In this document: positions 42,378 to 51,042 of the stretch, in pieces
Position numbering within the stretch: position 1 is the first letter of the stretch
How the letters are laid out: every line of letters begins with the position of its first letter
Notes under the pieces: model-generated
What the model was told of the DNA's origin: nothing
Databases searched by the model: none
What the model saw: only the letters and a program-made list of their open reading frames with translations
Program-made: the position numbers and the translations under genes
Assembly (NCBI GenBank): GCA_002491565.1
Contig: DKWE01000084.1
Location: 1 to 64,000 of the forward strand
Length of the DNA: 64,000 bases
Reading direction: 5' to 3'
From: Lachnospiraceae bacterium UBA7160
GTDB taxonomy: Bacteria; Bacillota; Clostridia; Lachnospirales; Lachnospiraceae

Positions 42378-44360
42378 CTATTCTTCATAGCTCAATCCCC
42401 AGCCGTAATCATACAGTGGATTTTCCAGATCAAAGGAAATATCTCCCTCCTGATTGTTCACGGACTCCATATCGCGCGGGAACTGAATCGGTGTCTTACC
42501 GGTAGGGTTATTCATGCCAAACAGAGTCTCGGCGATTGCAATGCCGCCCTGCGAGCCGGGATAATATGCCTCGAGAATCGCATTGGTATTCTCATCGCAC
42601 CACGTCAGTATGTAGGGACGCCCGCCGGTTACTACGGTGACAACCGGCTTTCCGCTAGCCTTTGCCGCCTCAAGGATTTCCTGCTGGCTCTGGGTGATCT
42701 CCAGCGTGTCATATCCCCATGGCGGATCATGCTGGTAGCTGGGTTCTCCGACGGAAACGACAATGACGTCCGCTTCGTCTGCAAGCTCTGTAATCCGCTC
42801 CACATTCTCTGCCTCATAGATCACATTGGTATTCTCACCGGCATACGCGGCAATCGCATCCGCAATGGTCAGGCCCTCCTGCGCAGATGACCATCCGCCG
42901 ACAAGGGAGTCCATATCACCGGCACGCGGGCCGCATACCAGAATCGTCTGCTCCGCATCCGGATCAAGGGGAAGCGTACCGTCATTCTTCAGCAGTGTCA
43001 TCGCCTTTCTTGCTGCCTCGAGATTCACTGCCTGGCTCTCCTCGTTTCCTACAAATTCCACTGCGTACTCAACATCACAGTACGGATTCTCAAAAACGCC
43101 GGTTTCAAACTTCGCTTTTACAATGCGTGTCGCAGCAGCGTCCAGAATTGCCTCGTCGATCTTCCCATCGTTTGTGTACTCTTCCATCAGGTCGATCAGA
43201 CGGATCGACTCGCCGCCGATACCGTCCACGCGGCTTTTGGTAATACCAATCAAAATCGCTTCCTCATCTGAAATTTCTTCTCCCGTCATGGTTCCAAGCG
43301 CTTCCTGAATTGCCCAGATCATTCCCCAGTCCGTCTGGATAATGCCCTCGAATCCCATCTCATCGCGCAGCAGATCCTGCAGTGTCGCCTCGGAACCAAT
43401 TGCGGAGTTTTCCATATCCAGCGCCAGCGGTACCGAATAGTACGGCATAACCGACGCAACGTTTACTCCCAGCGCCGCGTAGTACGGCTTCAAATGGGTT
43501 TCCAGAGATTCCTCGCTGGATATGATCGGTGAAGTATCCTTGCCATCCATTTGCGGACCCGCTCCTGGGAAGTGCTTAATGCAAGCCACGATAGAACCGC
43601 TGTTCAGGCCATCTGCCCCATTCTGGAAAGCAACAATCTGTGATGTAACCATGTCAGTCACCAGATCCGGATCCTCGCCGAACGTCTCCATCACCCGCCC
43701 CCAGCGCGGTTCGGACGCAATATCCGACTCGGGAGAGAGTGTCATGCGTACGCCAACCGCAATGTGCTCATCACGCGCAATTTCCGCCAGCTTCGTCACC
43801 AGCTCCTCATCGCGCGTTGCAGCCAACGCCAGGTTGTGCGGCGTGACTGTCGCTCCCGACACATAGCTCAGGCCATGCACCGAGTCCATCGACACCAGCA
43901 CCGGGACACCGAGGCGTGACCCCTCCGCATATTCCTGGATCGTGTTCATTGTGTTGGCAGCTGTCTCCACACTGTTCAGCTCGCGGATCAGCAGCATGCC
44001 GATGTTTTCCTCATTGCACCACTCCTCCAGATAGGAGGGAATTTTCCCGTCAGAGCGCGGCAGGAAGGTGGGATGCTGCATCTGTGCAATTTTCTCGCGC
44101 ACACTCATCTGACCGACCAGATCCGCTGCACGCGTCTGGGCATCCTCCCGCCAGTCCTCATACACGTCCAGCTCTCCGTTGCTGTTCAGATCAATAAACT
44201 GATAGCCGTCCACCTCAAGGATTGATTTTACATGGGGATTCAGCACCGGCTGCTCATAAGCCTGCTCCGCAAAAGCGGACGCTGGTACCATGGTACCGAC
44301 CAGTGCGGCTGTTCCCAGCAGGGACACACCGCGTTTCCATAATTTTTTCTTACTCAACAA
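42378..44360 (-). CDS. Secreted GH3 glycosidase, 660 residues
   Basis: Secreted beta-glycosidase. The signal peptide ends near 31 (MVPASAFAEQ). The EF-hand-like loop IDLNSNGELDVYEDW (56-70) comes first, then the GH3 barrel with EPRWGRVMETFGEDP (217-231), KHFPGAGPQMDG (262-273) and nucleophile Asp344 in IQTDWGMI. The C-domain is complete and ends NPLYDYGWGLSYEE. The start is a TTG: AAAGGAG lies 9 nt before 44360, and the codon overlaps the end of the binding-protein gene by 11 nt; the next codon is also TTG and could serve. The DPRWGR/ETFGEDP blocks are those of active beta-glucosidase/xylosidase-type GH3, so this is the most conventional of the three secreted copies. Confidence 0.93.
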   Translation of the reverse strand: MLSKKKLWKRGVSLLGTAALVGTMVPASAFAEQAYEQPVLNPHVKSILEVDGYQFIDLNSNGELDVYEDWREDAQTRAADLVGQMSVREKIAQMQHPTFLPRSDGKIPSYLEEWCNEENIGMLLIRELNSVETAANTMNTIQEYAEGSRLGVPVLVSMDSVHGLSYVSGATVTPHNLALAATRDEELVTKLAEIARDEHIAVGVRMTLSPESDIASEPRWGRVMETFGEDPDLVTDMVTSQIVAFQNGADGLNSGSIVACIKHFPGAGPQMDGKDTSPIISSEESLETHLKPYYAALGVNVASVMPYYSVPLALDMENSAIGSEATLQDLLRDEMGFEGIIQTDWGMIWAIQEALGTMTGEEISDEEAILIGITKSRVDGIGGESIRLIDLMEEYTNDGKIDEAILDAAATRIVKAKFETGVFENPYCDVEYAVEFVGNEESQAVNLEAARKAMTLLKNDGTLPLDPDAEQTILVCGPRAGDMDSLVGGWSSAQEGLTIADAIAAYAGENTNVIYEAENVERITELADEADVIVVSVGEPSYQHDPPWGYDTLEITQSQQEILEAAKASGKPVVTVVTGGRPYILTWCDENTNAILEAYYPGSQGGIAIAETLFGMNNPTGKTPIQFPRDMESVNNQEGDISFDLENPLYDYGWGLSYEE

Positions 44361-45717
44361 GATTCCAGTCTCCTTTCACGTTGGCTTCCTTCAAAATGTT
44401 CACGATCTTGTTCGCAAAATATTCCGCATCATGATCGGCGGAGGTGACAAATTCCTGTACCTGCGTCTGCAGACTTGTAGATGCGCTCCACGGCAATGCT
44501 GTTCCGTGGGTGAAGCTGGGATATACCTTGGTATCCTCCGCCACAAGCTCATTCTTAAATTTCAGCGTCAGCTCATTATAGGTTTCATCCGTCGTGTCGC
44601 TGTACGGGGAGATCGACTCCTTCAGGCCAGAGAATGCGGTCTGCACTTCGTTTGTGGAAACGTTGTACGCCCAGCGCACACCGCTGTCCACATCCGAGGA
44701 GTCATTGCTCACCACAAAACCGTCCACACACATGCCGAACCAGCCCTCGGTGCCCGGGAAGGTCAGCACACCATAGTCCTCCCCGTAAACCTGTCCCATG
44801 GAGGTCATCAGCGGCTGCATCCACGCGCCCATAATCTGCATCGCATAAGTGCCGGAAACCACCTGGCCGGAGGCCTCATACCAGTCACGGCTGGAATGGT
44901 CCGGAGCCACATATTCCAACAGTTTCGCATAAGTAGAGAGGACTTCCGTCACATCCTCAACGTTATAATTTCCGTTTATAAAGTCCTCGTAAATCTGAGG
45001 ATCTGTGCCAAGCATAATGTCCTCAAACACCTGGCATGCCGGCCATCCCTTGCGGTCTCCCAGGTCAATGGGGTACTCGCCGTCCGGCATCGCCGCTGCG
45101 AGCTGATCACAGATAGACCAGAATTCTTCCCAGGTAATATTCTCATTCTCTGGGATCTCGATTCCATATTTCTCGAACACATGGATGTTGTAGAAGATCA
45201 CATTTGTCTTGTGAATGCCGATCGGCACAATGTACTTATTCCCATCAGAGGCCGTACACAGCTCTTCCAATCCAGGCAGTGCACGCCCAGAGATATCCGC
45301 GTACTCCCAGACCTGGTTCAGATTCAGCAGGAGGTCCGACTGAAGATACGGCTCAATCTCCTCTCCCGGATGCGCCTGGAATGTCTCAGGACTCTTACCT
45401 GCCTGCTGCAGAACCTTTACCTTCATAACCATCGCGCCGCCTGCACCGCCCGGAATCGCATTGGATTTTGCTTTCGTTTTCGTATAGGTATCCGTAAACC
45501 CGTCGACTACGCTTTCGATGGCATCCTTTTCGCCGCCGGCCGTCCACCAGTGATATACATTCGCGGTGCCCTTCTCGTCCGTCGTCTCCAAAATCGATGC
45601 AATGTCCATTTCATCCGCATTTCTTTTTTCCTGCTTTTTCGCCAGCGCTGTGGTGGAAAAAGAGCCAAGTACCGTCACACCAGCCAGCAGCAGGCTGCAG
45701 ATTTTTTTTGCCTTCAT
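44350..45717 (-). CDS. Extracellular sugar-binding protein of the glycan operon
   Basis: Solute-binding protein of 455 residues for the CUT1 importer (family 1 fold). Landmarks are ANVYHWWTAGGEKDAIESVV near 45, FQAHPGEEIEPYLQSDLLL near 105, IVPIGIHKTNVIFYNIHVFE near 150 and WYEASGQVVSGTYAMQIMGAWM near 290. The signal peptide ends in an AxA site (TTALAKK) and has no lipobox Cys, although Gram-positive binding proteins are normally lipid-anchored. ATG 45717 is chosen for AAAGGAG upstream. It follows the CBM9-like gene by 13 nt. The extra glycan-binding CBM9-like protein may help hold it or its ligand near the cell. Confidence 0.92.
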   Translation of the reverse strand: MKAKKICSLLLAGVTVLGSFSTTALAKKQEKRNADEMDIASILETTDEKGTANVYHWWTAGGEKDAIESVVDGFTDTYTKTKAKSNAIPGGAGGAMVMKVKVLQQAGKSPETFQAHPGEEIEPYLQSDLLLNLNQVWEYADISGRALPGLEELCTASDGNKYIVPIGIHKTNVIFYNIHVFEKYGIEIPENENITWEEFWSICDQLAAAMPDGEYPIDLGDRKGWPACQVFEDIMLGTDPQIYEDFINGNYNVEDVTEVLSTYAKLLEYVAPDHSSRDWYEASGQVVSGTYAMQIMGAWMQPLMTSMGQVYGEDYGVLTFPGTEGWFGMCVDGFVVSNDSSDVDSGVRWAYNVSTNEVQTAFSGLKESISPYSDTTDETYNELTLKFKNELVAEDTKVYPSFTHGTALPWSASTSLQTQVQEFVTSADHDAEYFANKIVNILKEANVKGDWNLVE

Positions 45718-45730
45718 ACTCATGTCTCCT

Positions 45731-46543
45731 TTACTCAACAAATGTCAGTGTTCCCCAGAGGCTTGGATTGGCATCCACCTCGTACATTTCCAGTGTCCTG
45801 TCTTTTCCGTCCAGATTTGCGGATGACTGCATGCGCAGACTGTGAATTCCCGGACACGGCAGGTCTACATCCAGAATCGAGAAATCAAACCCTACCGTCA
45901 TTCCAGCCTCCGGCACGAGCTGTGCGATGGCATCATTGGACAGATTGTGAAGCGGAATCTTGCTCTCCCATATGATACCGCCTTCCGTCTCGGCAATCGC
46001 GCCCTCATAATCGTCAAACAGCAGCTCGTCACCGTATTCACCCTGTGTCTCCCAGCCCTTGTTGTCCGCAATCATATCGCGGTCCACATAGTTGAAGAAT
46101 TCATATTCATCTTTGTACATATCCGCAGACTGAACAATCCGCCAATCCGTCGCCTCATATTCTGCGCGCTCAGGATCTGCCTCCGGGTTGGTGCTCAGGA
46201 ACAAAATAATCGCATCCAGCTCGTCCAGCGGAAATCCTTCCCGGTAAACCAGCGGCGTATCATCTGAGATTTTCATGGCAAGGTAGAGATTTTCCTCATC
46301 CCACATGGCGCTGAGCTCCATCGCGCAATCCGCTTCTCCGTCCCAGTGCTCAATCTGATCGATGATTTGATTTTCAGAATTAATCTTGAGACATTTGCTG
46401 GTGTCCCACTCACCCAGATCTCCGTCAATCACAACATCTGCCGCTTTGGGGGCATCCAGACTCTTCTCCGAGTACGCAAATGCGGAAGTGCCGATTCCCA
46501 TTGCCAGCGCTGCACTCAGCAGCGGAAAAACAAGTTTCTTCAT
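45731..46543 (-). CDS. Secreted CBM9-like sugar-binding protein, first gene of the operon
   Basis: Secreted protein of 270 residues: signal peptide (KKLVFPLLSAALAMGIGTSA, cut near FAYSE) and one CBM9-like beta-sandwich. Shared blocks with the paralogue at 27590-28375 include VVIDGDLGEWDTS, AMWDEENLYLAMKISDDTP, LFLSTNPEADPERAEYE and the end NPSLWGTLTFVE. No enzyme module. ATG 46543 follows AAGGAGGA. Being first in the twelve-gene operon, it is likely the most abundant product and may be a soluble glycan scavenger or a co-receptor for the sensor kinase encoded divergently. That role is inference. Confidence 0.85.
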   Translation of the reverse strand: MKKLVFPLLSAALAMGIGTSAFAYSEKSLDAPKAADVVIDGDLGEWDTSKCLKINSENQIIDQIEHWDGEADCAMELSAMWDEENLYLAMKISDDTPLVYREGFPLDELDAIILFLSTNPEADPERAEYEATDWRIVQSADMYKDEYEFFNYVDRDMIADNKGWETQGEYGDELLFDDYEGAIAETEGGIIWESKIPLHNLSNDAIAQLVPEAGMTVGFDFSILDVDLPCPGIHSLRMQSSANLDGKDRTLEMYEVDANPSLWGTLTFVE

Positions 46544-46599
46544 AATGGCTTTTCCTCCTTTTTTTGTATGGGCTTCTTTCATTCCCTTATGATGCTTCC

Positions 46600-46706
46600 A
46601 TTATATTGCAAGCTGTCCCCCGGCACTCAAAAGGATTTAACACCGTGTACCGAAAAATCTGGCATTTCCCTGCAAAGTAAAAGAATCCGGCACAGTCGGC
46701 CGGATT
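46600..46706 (-). promoter_or_regulatory. Promoter/operator region of the glycan operon
   Basis: A -10-like TATAAT lies at 46605-46600 on the minus strand; no good -35 is found at the right distance, as expected for an activator-dependent promoter. Upstream are two copies of a motif reading ATGCCAGATTTTT and TGTGCCGGATTC on the minus strand (46664-46652 and 46694-46683), and the inverted repeat AATCCGGC/GCCGGATT (46684-46691, 46699-46706). These match the candidate operator before the other CBM9-like gene. The divergent kinase gene starts at 46781. Confidence 0.45.
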
Positions 46707-46780
46707 TTCCTGTACTTTTTGATTTTCTAACACAATTCTCTTATCAGTTATCCCGATCTGTGATATAAAAGAACTATCTA

Positions 46781-48595
46781 ATGCAAAGGACGGTGATTCG
46801 GTTGAAGCTGAATGTAAAGATGATGATTTTGTTTTCCGTTATCATGATGACTGCACTCTTCTTCTTTTCTTCCTATACAATAGATTACACGACCAAGGGA
46901 AGCAATGCCCTCACGGCCTCCCGCTTTACCAACATGAGCTCCACCATCTCCGCTCACCTGGAGCAGCATGTTGCCATGATGAATATGACCATCAATGATC
47001 TGACTGAGAGAATCTCGTTTATGTCCTCCCTCAATCAGTTTGTCCGCGATACCAGCGACGATCAGAAGATGGGGCTTGCCGCGCGCAAAGCCATTCTGCA
47101 AAATCTTTATCAGTCTCCGATGGTGGAGCAGTATTATCGGGTAAGCTTTATTTCTCTGGAAGGGAAGTATATTACCACCCTTCCCGCTAAAGATTTTGAC
47201 TTCGCAGTTCCGCCCGAGGTTCTGACTGCATTAACCGATTCCTTCTCCTGGGCGGACCAGAGCGCAGATCATACCTCCTACCAAATGCTCCCTCCCCATA
47301 CAGACATTTTCACCCCGCGGCAGGATATTATGGTATACGGCATTGTTCAACCCGTATATTACTCCAAGCATTGTATCGGCTATATCTCCGTCCTGAATGA
47401 ATGCCGCTCCCTGGACCACATTCTGGAGTTCGTCGACAACACCTCCGAAGTAGAGGTACAGGCTTCCTTTGATGATGAAAGTCCGTTCTACTGTAGCAAG
47501 GATACACTGCGTAAGTACCCCTGTGAAATGCCCGTCGGCACCATGCAGGAATGGTATGATCCGGAGACGGGCACTACCATGCAGGTAATGCACACCCATC
47601 TGGACGCGCTTGGCCTGAATCTGTATGTCTCCCACGACAAACAGATCAACATTAACGGGAATCACTATATCCAAAAGGATATTTATCAGCGCATGTTTCT
47701 GATTATGCTGGCCGCCTTCGTGATGATCGGCGTTTTTTCTTTCCAACTGACCCGGTCTATCCGCCGGATGACCAAGCGCGTACTGCAGATGTCCTCCAGA
47801 AACGTGCTGCTCAACAATGCCCCTGCCGCCCAAGCGCTTACCGAAACCGTCACTGCCCCCAGCGATCAGGAAATCCACGCACTGGAGCTTGCCTACAACG
47901 ATATGCTGCTCCGTTTAAGAGACAGTGCCTTCAATGAGATGACCCTGCGCGAATCCGCCCTGCAGGCTCATCTGAATGCACTGCAGACGCAAATTAGTCC
48001 TCATTTTATTTATAATACGCTTAATATTATCTCTGCAAAATCTCTTGAGAACGGAAATTTTGACGTGATCAAAATATGTGATCAATTTGCTTCCATGCTG
48101 CGCTATTCGACGGACACTCATTCACATACCGCCACAGTGCAGGAGGAAATCGAAAATGTTCGTAATTATCTGCTCCTGGCTAAAGCCCGGTATGAGGATA
48201 ACCTGGAATTTCTCATCCAGGTACCGGATAATCTTCAGAACATTGAACTGCCCAAGCTTGCCCTGCAGCCTCTCGTCGAAAATGCGCTGACTCATGGGTA
48301 TGACGGTAAAAATATACAGCGCAAGCTTTCTGTCATCGGAAAAATCACAGACAGCACGCTGATTCTGGAAATCCGGGATAACGGAACTGGATTTTCTCCG
48401 GAGATCCTGCATAACTTGCAGCAGCGCATTGCAGATATTGAGACAAATGCCAATCCAGTTGAAAAAGACGGCTCACATATCGGCCTGATCAATACATGCC
48501 TGCGGCTCCACTATTACAGCAAAGGCGCTATCCACATCTCCATTCACAACGATAACGGCGCTGTGGTAACATTGGCTATGCCGGTTACTCGATAA
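46781..48595 (+). CDS. YesM-type sensor histidine kinase
   Basis: Membrane kinase of 604 residues. A first helix (about 13-30), a large extracellular dCache-like sensor (about 35-290), a second helix (LIMLAAFVMIGVFSFQL near 310), a HAMP region, and a His_kinase/HATPase pair with the phospho-acceptor His408 in SPHFIYNTLNII and the N-box LPLVENALTHGYDG near 505. The start is uncertain: ATG 46781 has no ribosome site, while GTG 46793 and TTG 46802 lie closer to AAAGGA. It is divergent from the glycan operon. The regulator it should phosphorylate is encoded at 30079, the far end of the cluster. The sensor probably detects a sugar, perhaps with a binding protein. Confidence 0.9.
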   Translation: MQRTVIRLKLNVKMMILFSVIMMTALFFFSSYTIDYTTKGSNALTASRFTNMSSTISAHLEQHVAMMNMTINDLTERISFMSSLNQFVRDTSDDQKMGLAARKAILQNLYQSPMVEQYYRVSFISLEGKYITTLPAKDFDFAVPPEVLTALTDSFSWADQSADHTSYQMLPPHTDIFTPRQDIMVYGIVQPVYYSKHCIGYISVLNECRSLDHILEFVDNTSEVEVQASFDDESPFYCSKDTLRKYPCEMPVGTMQEWYDPETGTTMQVMHTHLDALGLNLYVSHDKQININGNHYIQKDIYQRMFLIMLAAFVMIGVFSFQLTRSIRRMTKRVLQMSSRNVLLNNAPAAQALTETVTAPSDQEIHALELAYNDMLLRLRDSAFNEMTLRESALQAHLNALQTQISPHFIYNTLNIISAKSLENGNFDVIKICDQFASMLRYSTDTHSHTATVQEEIENVRNYLLLAKARYEDNLEFLIQVPDNLQNIELPKLALQPLVENALTHGYDGKNIQRKLSVIGKITDSTLILEIRDNGTGFSPEILHNLQQRIADIETNANPVEKDGSHIGLINTCLRLHYYSKGAIHISIHNDNGAVVTLAMPVTR

Positions 48596-48901
48596 GTGAT
48601 TTTATAACAGGGAGTGACAGTATTCTTGGACATGAACCTGTTCAAGACGCTGACCGCAACCAAGATCATACCATCTCTTAATTTCAACAGACCGACCAGC
48701 GCTCAAATTTGAGCTTTGATCGGTCTGTTAATGTCTCCTGGATACCATCTTCCCGTATCCGTTATCTGCCCACACTTTTATGCTACCCTCAGGCAGATCC
48801 AGGCAGCCTTTCCTTCTGGTAATCTATCCCCAAAAGCCCTCTTATACGAACAACAGAGATTTATCAAAATTTCTGCCTTCCCATATAAGTACCTTTTCAA
48901 T
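48596..48901. other. Intergenic stretch with a long palindrome
   Basis: No gene with a ribosome site. An imperfect palindrome at 48686-48729 has perfect outer arms AACAGACCGA/TCGGTCTGTT and a perfect inner palindrome GCTCAAATTTGAGC. It probably ends transcripts from the kinase gene, although no T-run follows. A kinase of this type is normally followed by its regulator gene; nothing of a regulator remains here. Confidence 0.5.
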
Positions 48902-50473
48902 TTAAATCGTAACATATTCTATCTTACACTCATGCTTTCGGCTCATTTTATCATAATTCACTCCCACAAGCAAAACATTTCCTTCATAAGCTTCCAATGC
49001 ATCCCCGTAAGATTTCTTTTTTATTTGATGAATGGCTCCCTTTGCCGATTTATTCCACTTTAATTCAACGATAATCGCAGGCTTGTCCATATATTTTTTT
49101 CGCGGAAGAAATACCAGATCAGCAAAACCCTTCCCGGATGGCATCTCCCGCACGATAGTATAATATTGTCTCGCGCTGTAATAAGCCAGATCGATCGTAT
49201 AACTCAGCGCATTCTCATCATTATATTGCAGATGCGAGGTCTCCAGATGCACGTTTTCAATCTTCTCTGCTACCGTCTTTTCCTCCATATTCCATGTAGC
49301 TTTTAACAATTCCTCTGATGCCCGCACGGAATGAATGACTTCCTCCCATCCTGCTGCCTTTACTGCAGAAATATATTCATCTGACACCTCAAAATTTGGG
49401 ATAAATACTTCCTTTTTATCAAAATCATACCCCAGATATCCCAAATGAACCAGCAGCGTCAGGACATCCTCATATCCATGAAAGGTTGTCATATCATTCG
49501 TGAAATTGCGGATATCGATTTTCTCCCTTGCACCGGCGATCATTGCAATGACCGTATCCTTCAGGCCGTCATAATTCCTATCAATATAAATCTTCAGCGC
49601 CTCAAAAGTCTCCGTCTGATTCCAGTAATTATCAAAGCACCTGTTGAGCATGGCATTTACAACAGATCTCGGGTTATAAATATCCAGTCCCCGTCCAAAA
49701 TGATATCCATCATACCACTTTTTCGTTTCATCATAATCCATTTGATATTTTCTGCACAAAGCCTGGACCTCACCCGGGGTAAACCCTGTAAATTCTGCCA
49801 GAGGACCTGGATTTGTCATAGAATACTCATCAAACATATTGAGCGCAGAATGAGTTCCATACTTCTTCACAGGAAGAATTCCTGTCATATAAACCAAATG
49901 GATATAACCTTTATCTTTCAACAGATCTCTCATAAAATCCAGATACATTTTCTGTGCCTGGATATCCTCTTTATATTCCCGCAAAATACAGTCCCACTCA
50001 TCAATGATCAGAATAAACGGACATCCGGATTCCTCATATACGTCCTGCATACACTGGATCAGGTCGCTCTCGTCAAAATAATCTACGGTTGGATATTCCC
50101 TTTTCAGTTCCCGGACAACCAGCCGCTTCAATCTCTCCAGCATGGTGTTCATATCCTGTGTCCTGCTGAGAAACTCCTGGATATTCAGCATAATGACATC
50201 ATACCTGTTTCTATGTTTGTCAAAATCTCTGTTCCCGGAAATCCTGCACTTTTGAAATAATTGTTTCGAATCGCATCCCCGGCTATAATACGCTGCAAGC
50301 ATATTCGCTGCCATTGATTTTCCAAAACGTCTTGGTCGGCTGACACATACAAAACGCTGTTCTGTGGCAATGACCTTATTCGTATAAATTATCAGTTCTG
50401 ACTTATCCACATATATTTCCGAATTCAATGCCATTGCAAATTTATCATATGAAGGATTCAGATAAATACCCAT
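48902..50473 (-). CDS. AAA-ATPase-like protein with PD-(D/E)XK nuclease domain
   Basis: Protein of 523 residues of the family pairing an AAA-ATPase-like N-domain (PF09820) with a DUF1703 PD-(D/E)XK-type C-domain. The P-loop is VSRPRRFGKSMAANMLAAYY near 37-56; Walker B-like FILIIDEWDCIL lies near 145; the C-domain has GFADLVFLP, then AIIVELKWNKSAKGAIHQI near 475-495, the E-x-K core of the nuclease fold. ATG 50473 follows GGGAGGG; the frame extends to 50539. Such genes occur in large, patchy families in gut Firmicutes and Bacteroidota and are thought to be accessory, possibly defence or selfish elements, but no function is established. It stands alone. Confidence 0.88.
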   Translation of the reverse strand: MGIYLNPSYDKFAMALNSEIYVDKSELIIYTNKVIATEQRFVCVSRPRRFGKSMAANMLAAYYSRGCDSKQLFQKCRISGNRDFDKHRNRYDVIMLNIQEFLSRTQDMNTMLERLKRLVVRELKREYPTVDYFDESDLIQCMQDVYEESGCPFILIIDEWDCILREYKEDIQAQKMYLDFMRDLLKDKGYIHLVYMTGILPVKKYGTHSALNMFDEYSMTNPGPLAEFTGFTPGEVQALCRKYQMDYDETKKWYDGYHFGRGLDIYNPRSVVNAMLNRCFDNYWNQTETFEALKIYIDRNYDGLKDTVIAMIAGAREKIDIRNFTNDMTTFHGYEDVLTLLVHLGYLGYDFDKKEVFIPNFEVSDEYISAVKAAGWEEVIHSVRASEELLKATWNMEEKTVAEKIENVHLETSHLQYNDENALSYTIDLAYYSARQYYTIVREMPSGKGFADLVFLPRKKYMDKPAIIVELKWNKSAKGAIHQIKKKSYGDALEAYEGNVLLVGVNYDKMSRKHECKIEYVTI

Positions 50474-50622
50474 GTCACAGCCCTCCCATGTATAAACACA
50501 GATCCTGTAATTATTTTTGATATTCTCTATGCCAACCATTTACTGTCATCATTATACACCGGTTTTTCCCTTCATACCAGAAATTTGTGCAGAGAAACCC
50601 TTTATGTTCCATTTTCCTGCCA

Positions 50623-51027
50623 TTACAGATTCTGTTTTCCGCACCATTTGGCCATTTCCGCTATTAATTCCAGCGGCAATGGTTTATCATAGGGAATCTG
50701 TATAGCCCCCTTACTGGTTTTATACTCCTGAAGCCTGTCCGCAAAAGCTTCCACAGCTTCAGGACCCGGATACAGGCCAATATGCTTTTTAAAAGCAGCG
50801 AACTGAATCAGATTATGTTTCTTCCAGTAAGTCGGCATACTCCACGATATTTTTTCCACTGCGTCAGGCAATGCAGCTTTCACCGTGATGTTGATCTGCC
50901 GCAGATACGGCTGAGCCTCCTCTGGCTGGCGTTCTATATATTCCTCTATAGTCGCCGGAGCCGGACCGCAATAGTGATCCTGATTCGTCTTTTTGAATGT
51001 ACGCCCGCACTTTGGACATTCCCACAT
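50623..51027 (-). CDS. DUF1801 protein with N-terminal zinc ribbon
   Basis: Small cytoplasmic protein of 134 residues. The N-terminus has a single zinc-ribbon-like half, WECPKCGRTFKKTNQDHYCG, followed by the DUF1801 (YdhG/Fra-like) domain: TIEEYIERQPEEAQPYL, the ISWSMPTYWKKHNLIQFAAF block and HIGLYPGP near 85. Related YdhG of Bacillus is described as an iron chaperone-like frataxin-fold protein, but most members are uncharacterised. It ends the group before the SDR gene, separated by 15 nt, and may be co-transcribed with it. Confidence 0.82.
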   Translation of the reverse strand: MWECPKCGRTFKKTNQDHYCGPAPATIEEYIERQPEEAQPYLRQINITVKAALPDAVEKISWSMPTYWKKHNLIQFAAFKKHIGLYPGPEAVEAFADRLQEYKTSKGAIQIPYDKPLPLELIAEMAKWCGKQNL

Positions 51028-51042
51028 TGTTTCACCTTCTCC

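Noticed and set aside
44290..45975. Plus-strand open frame of 561 codons
   Set aside because: Antisense of the binding-protein and CBM9-like genes; no family match.
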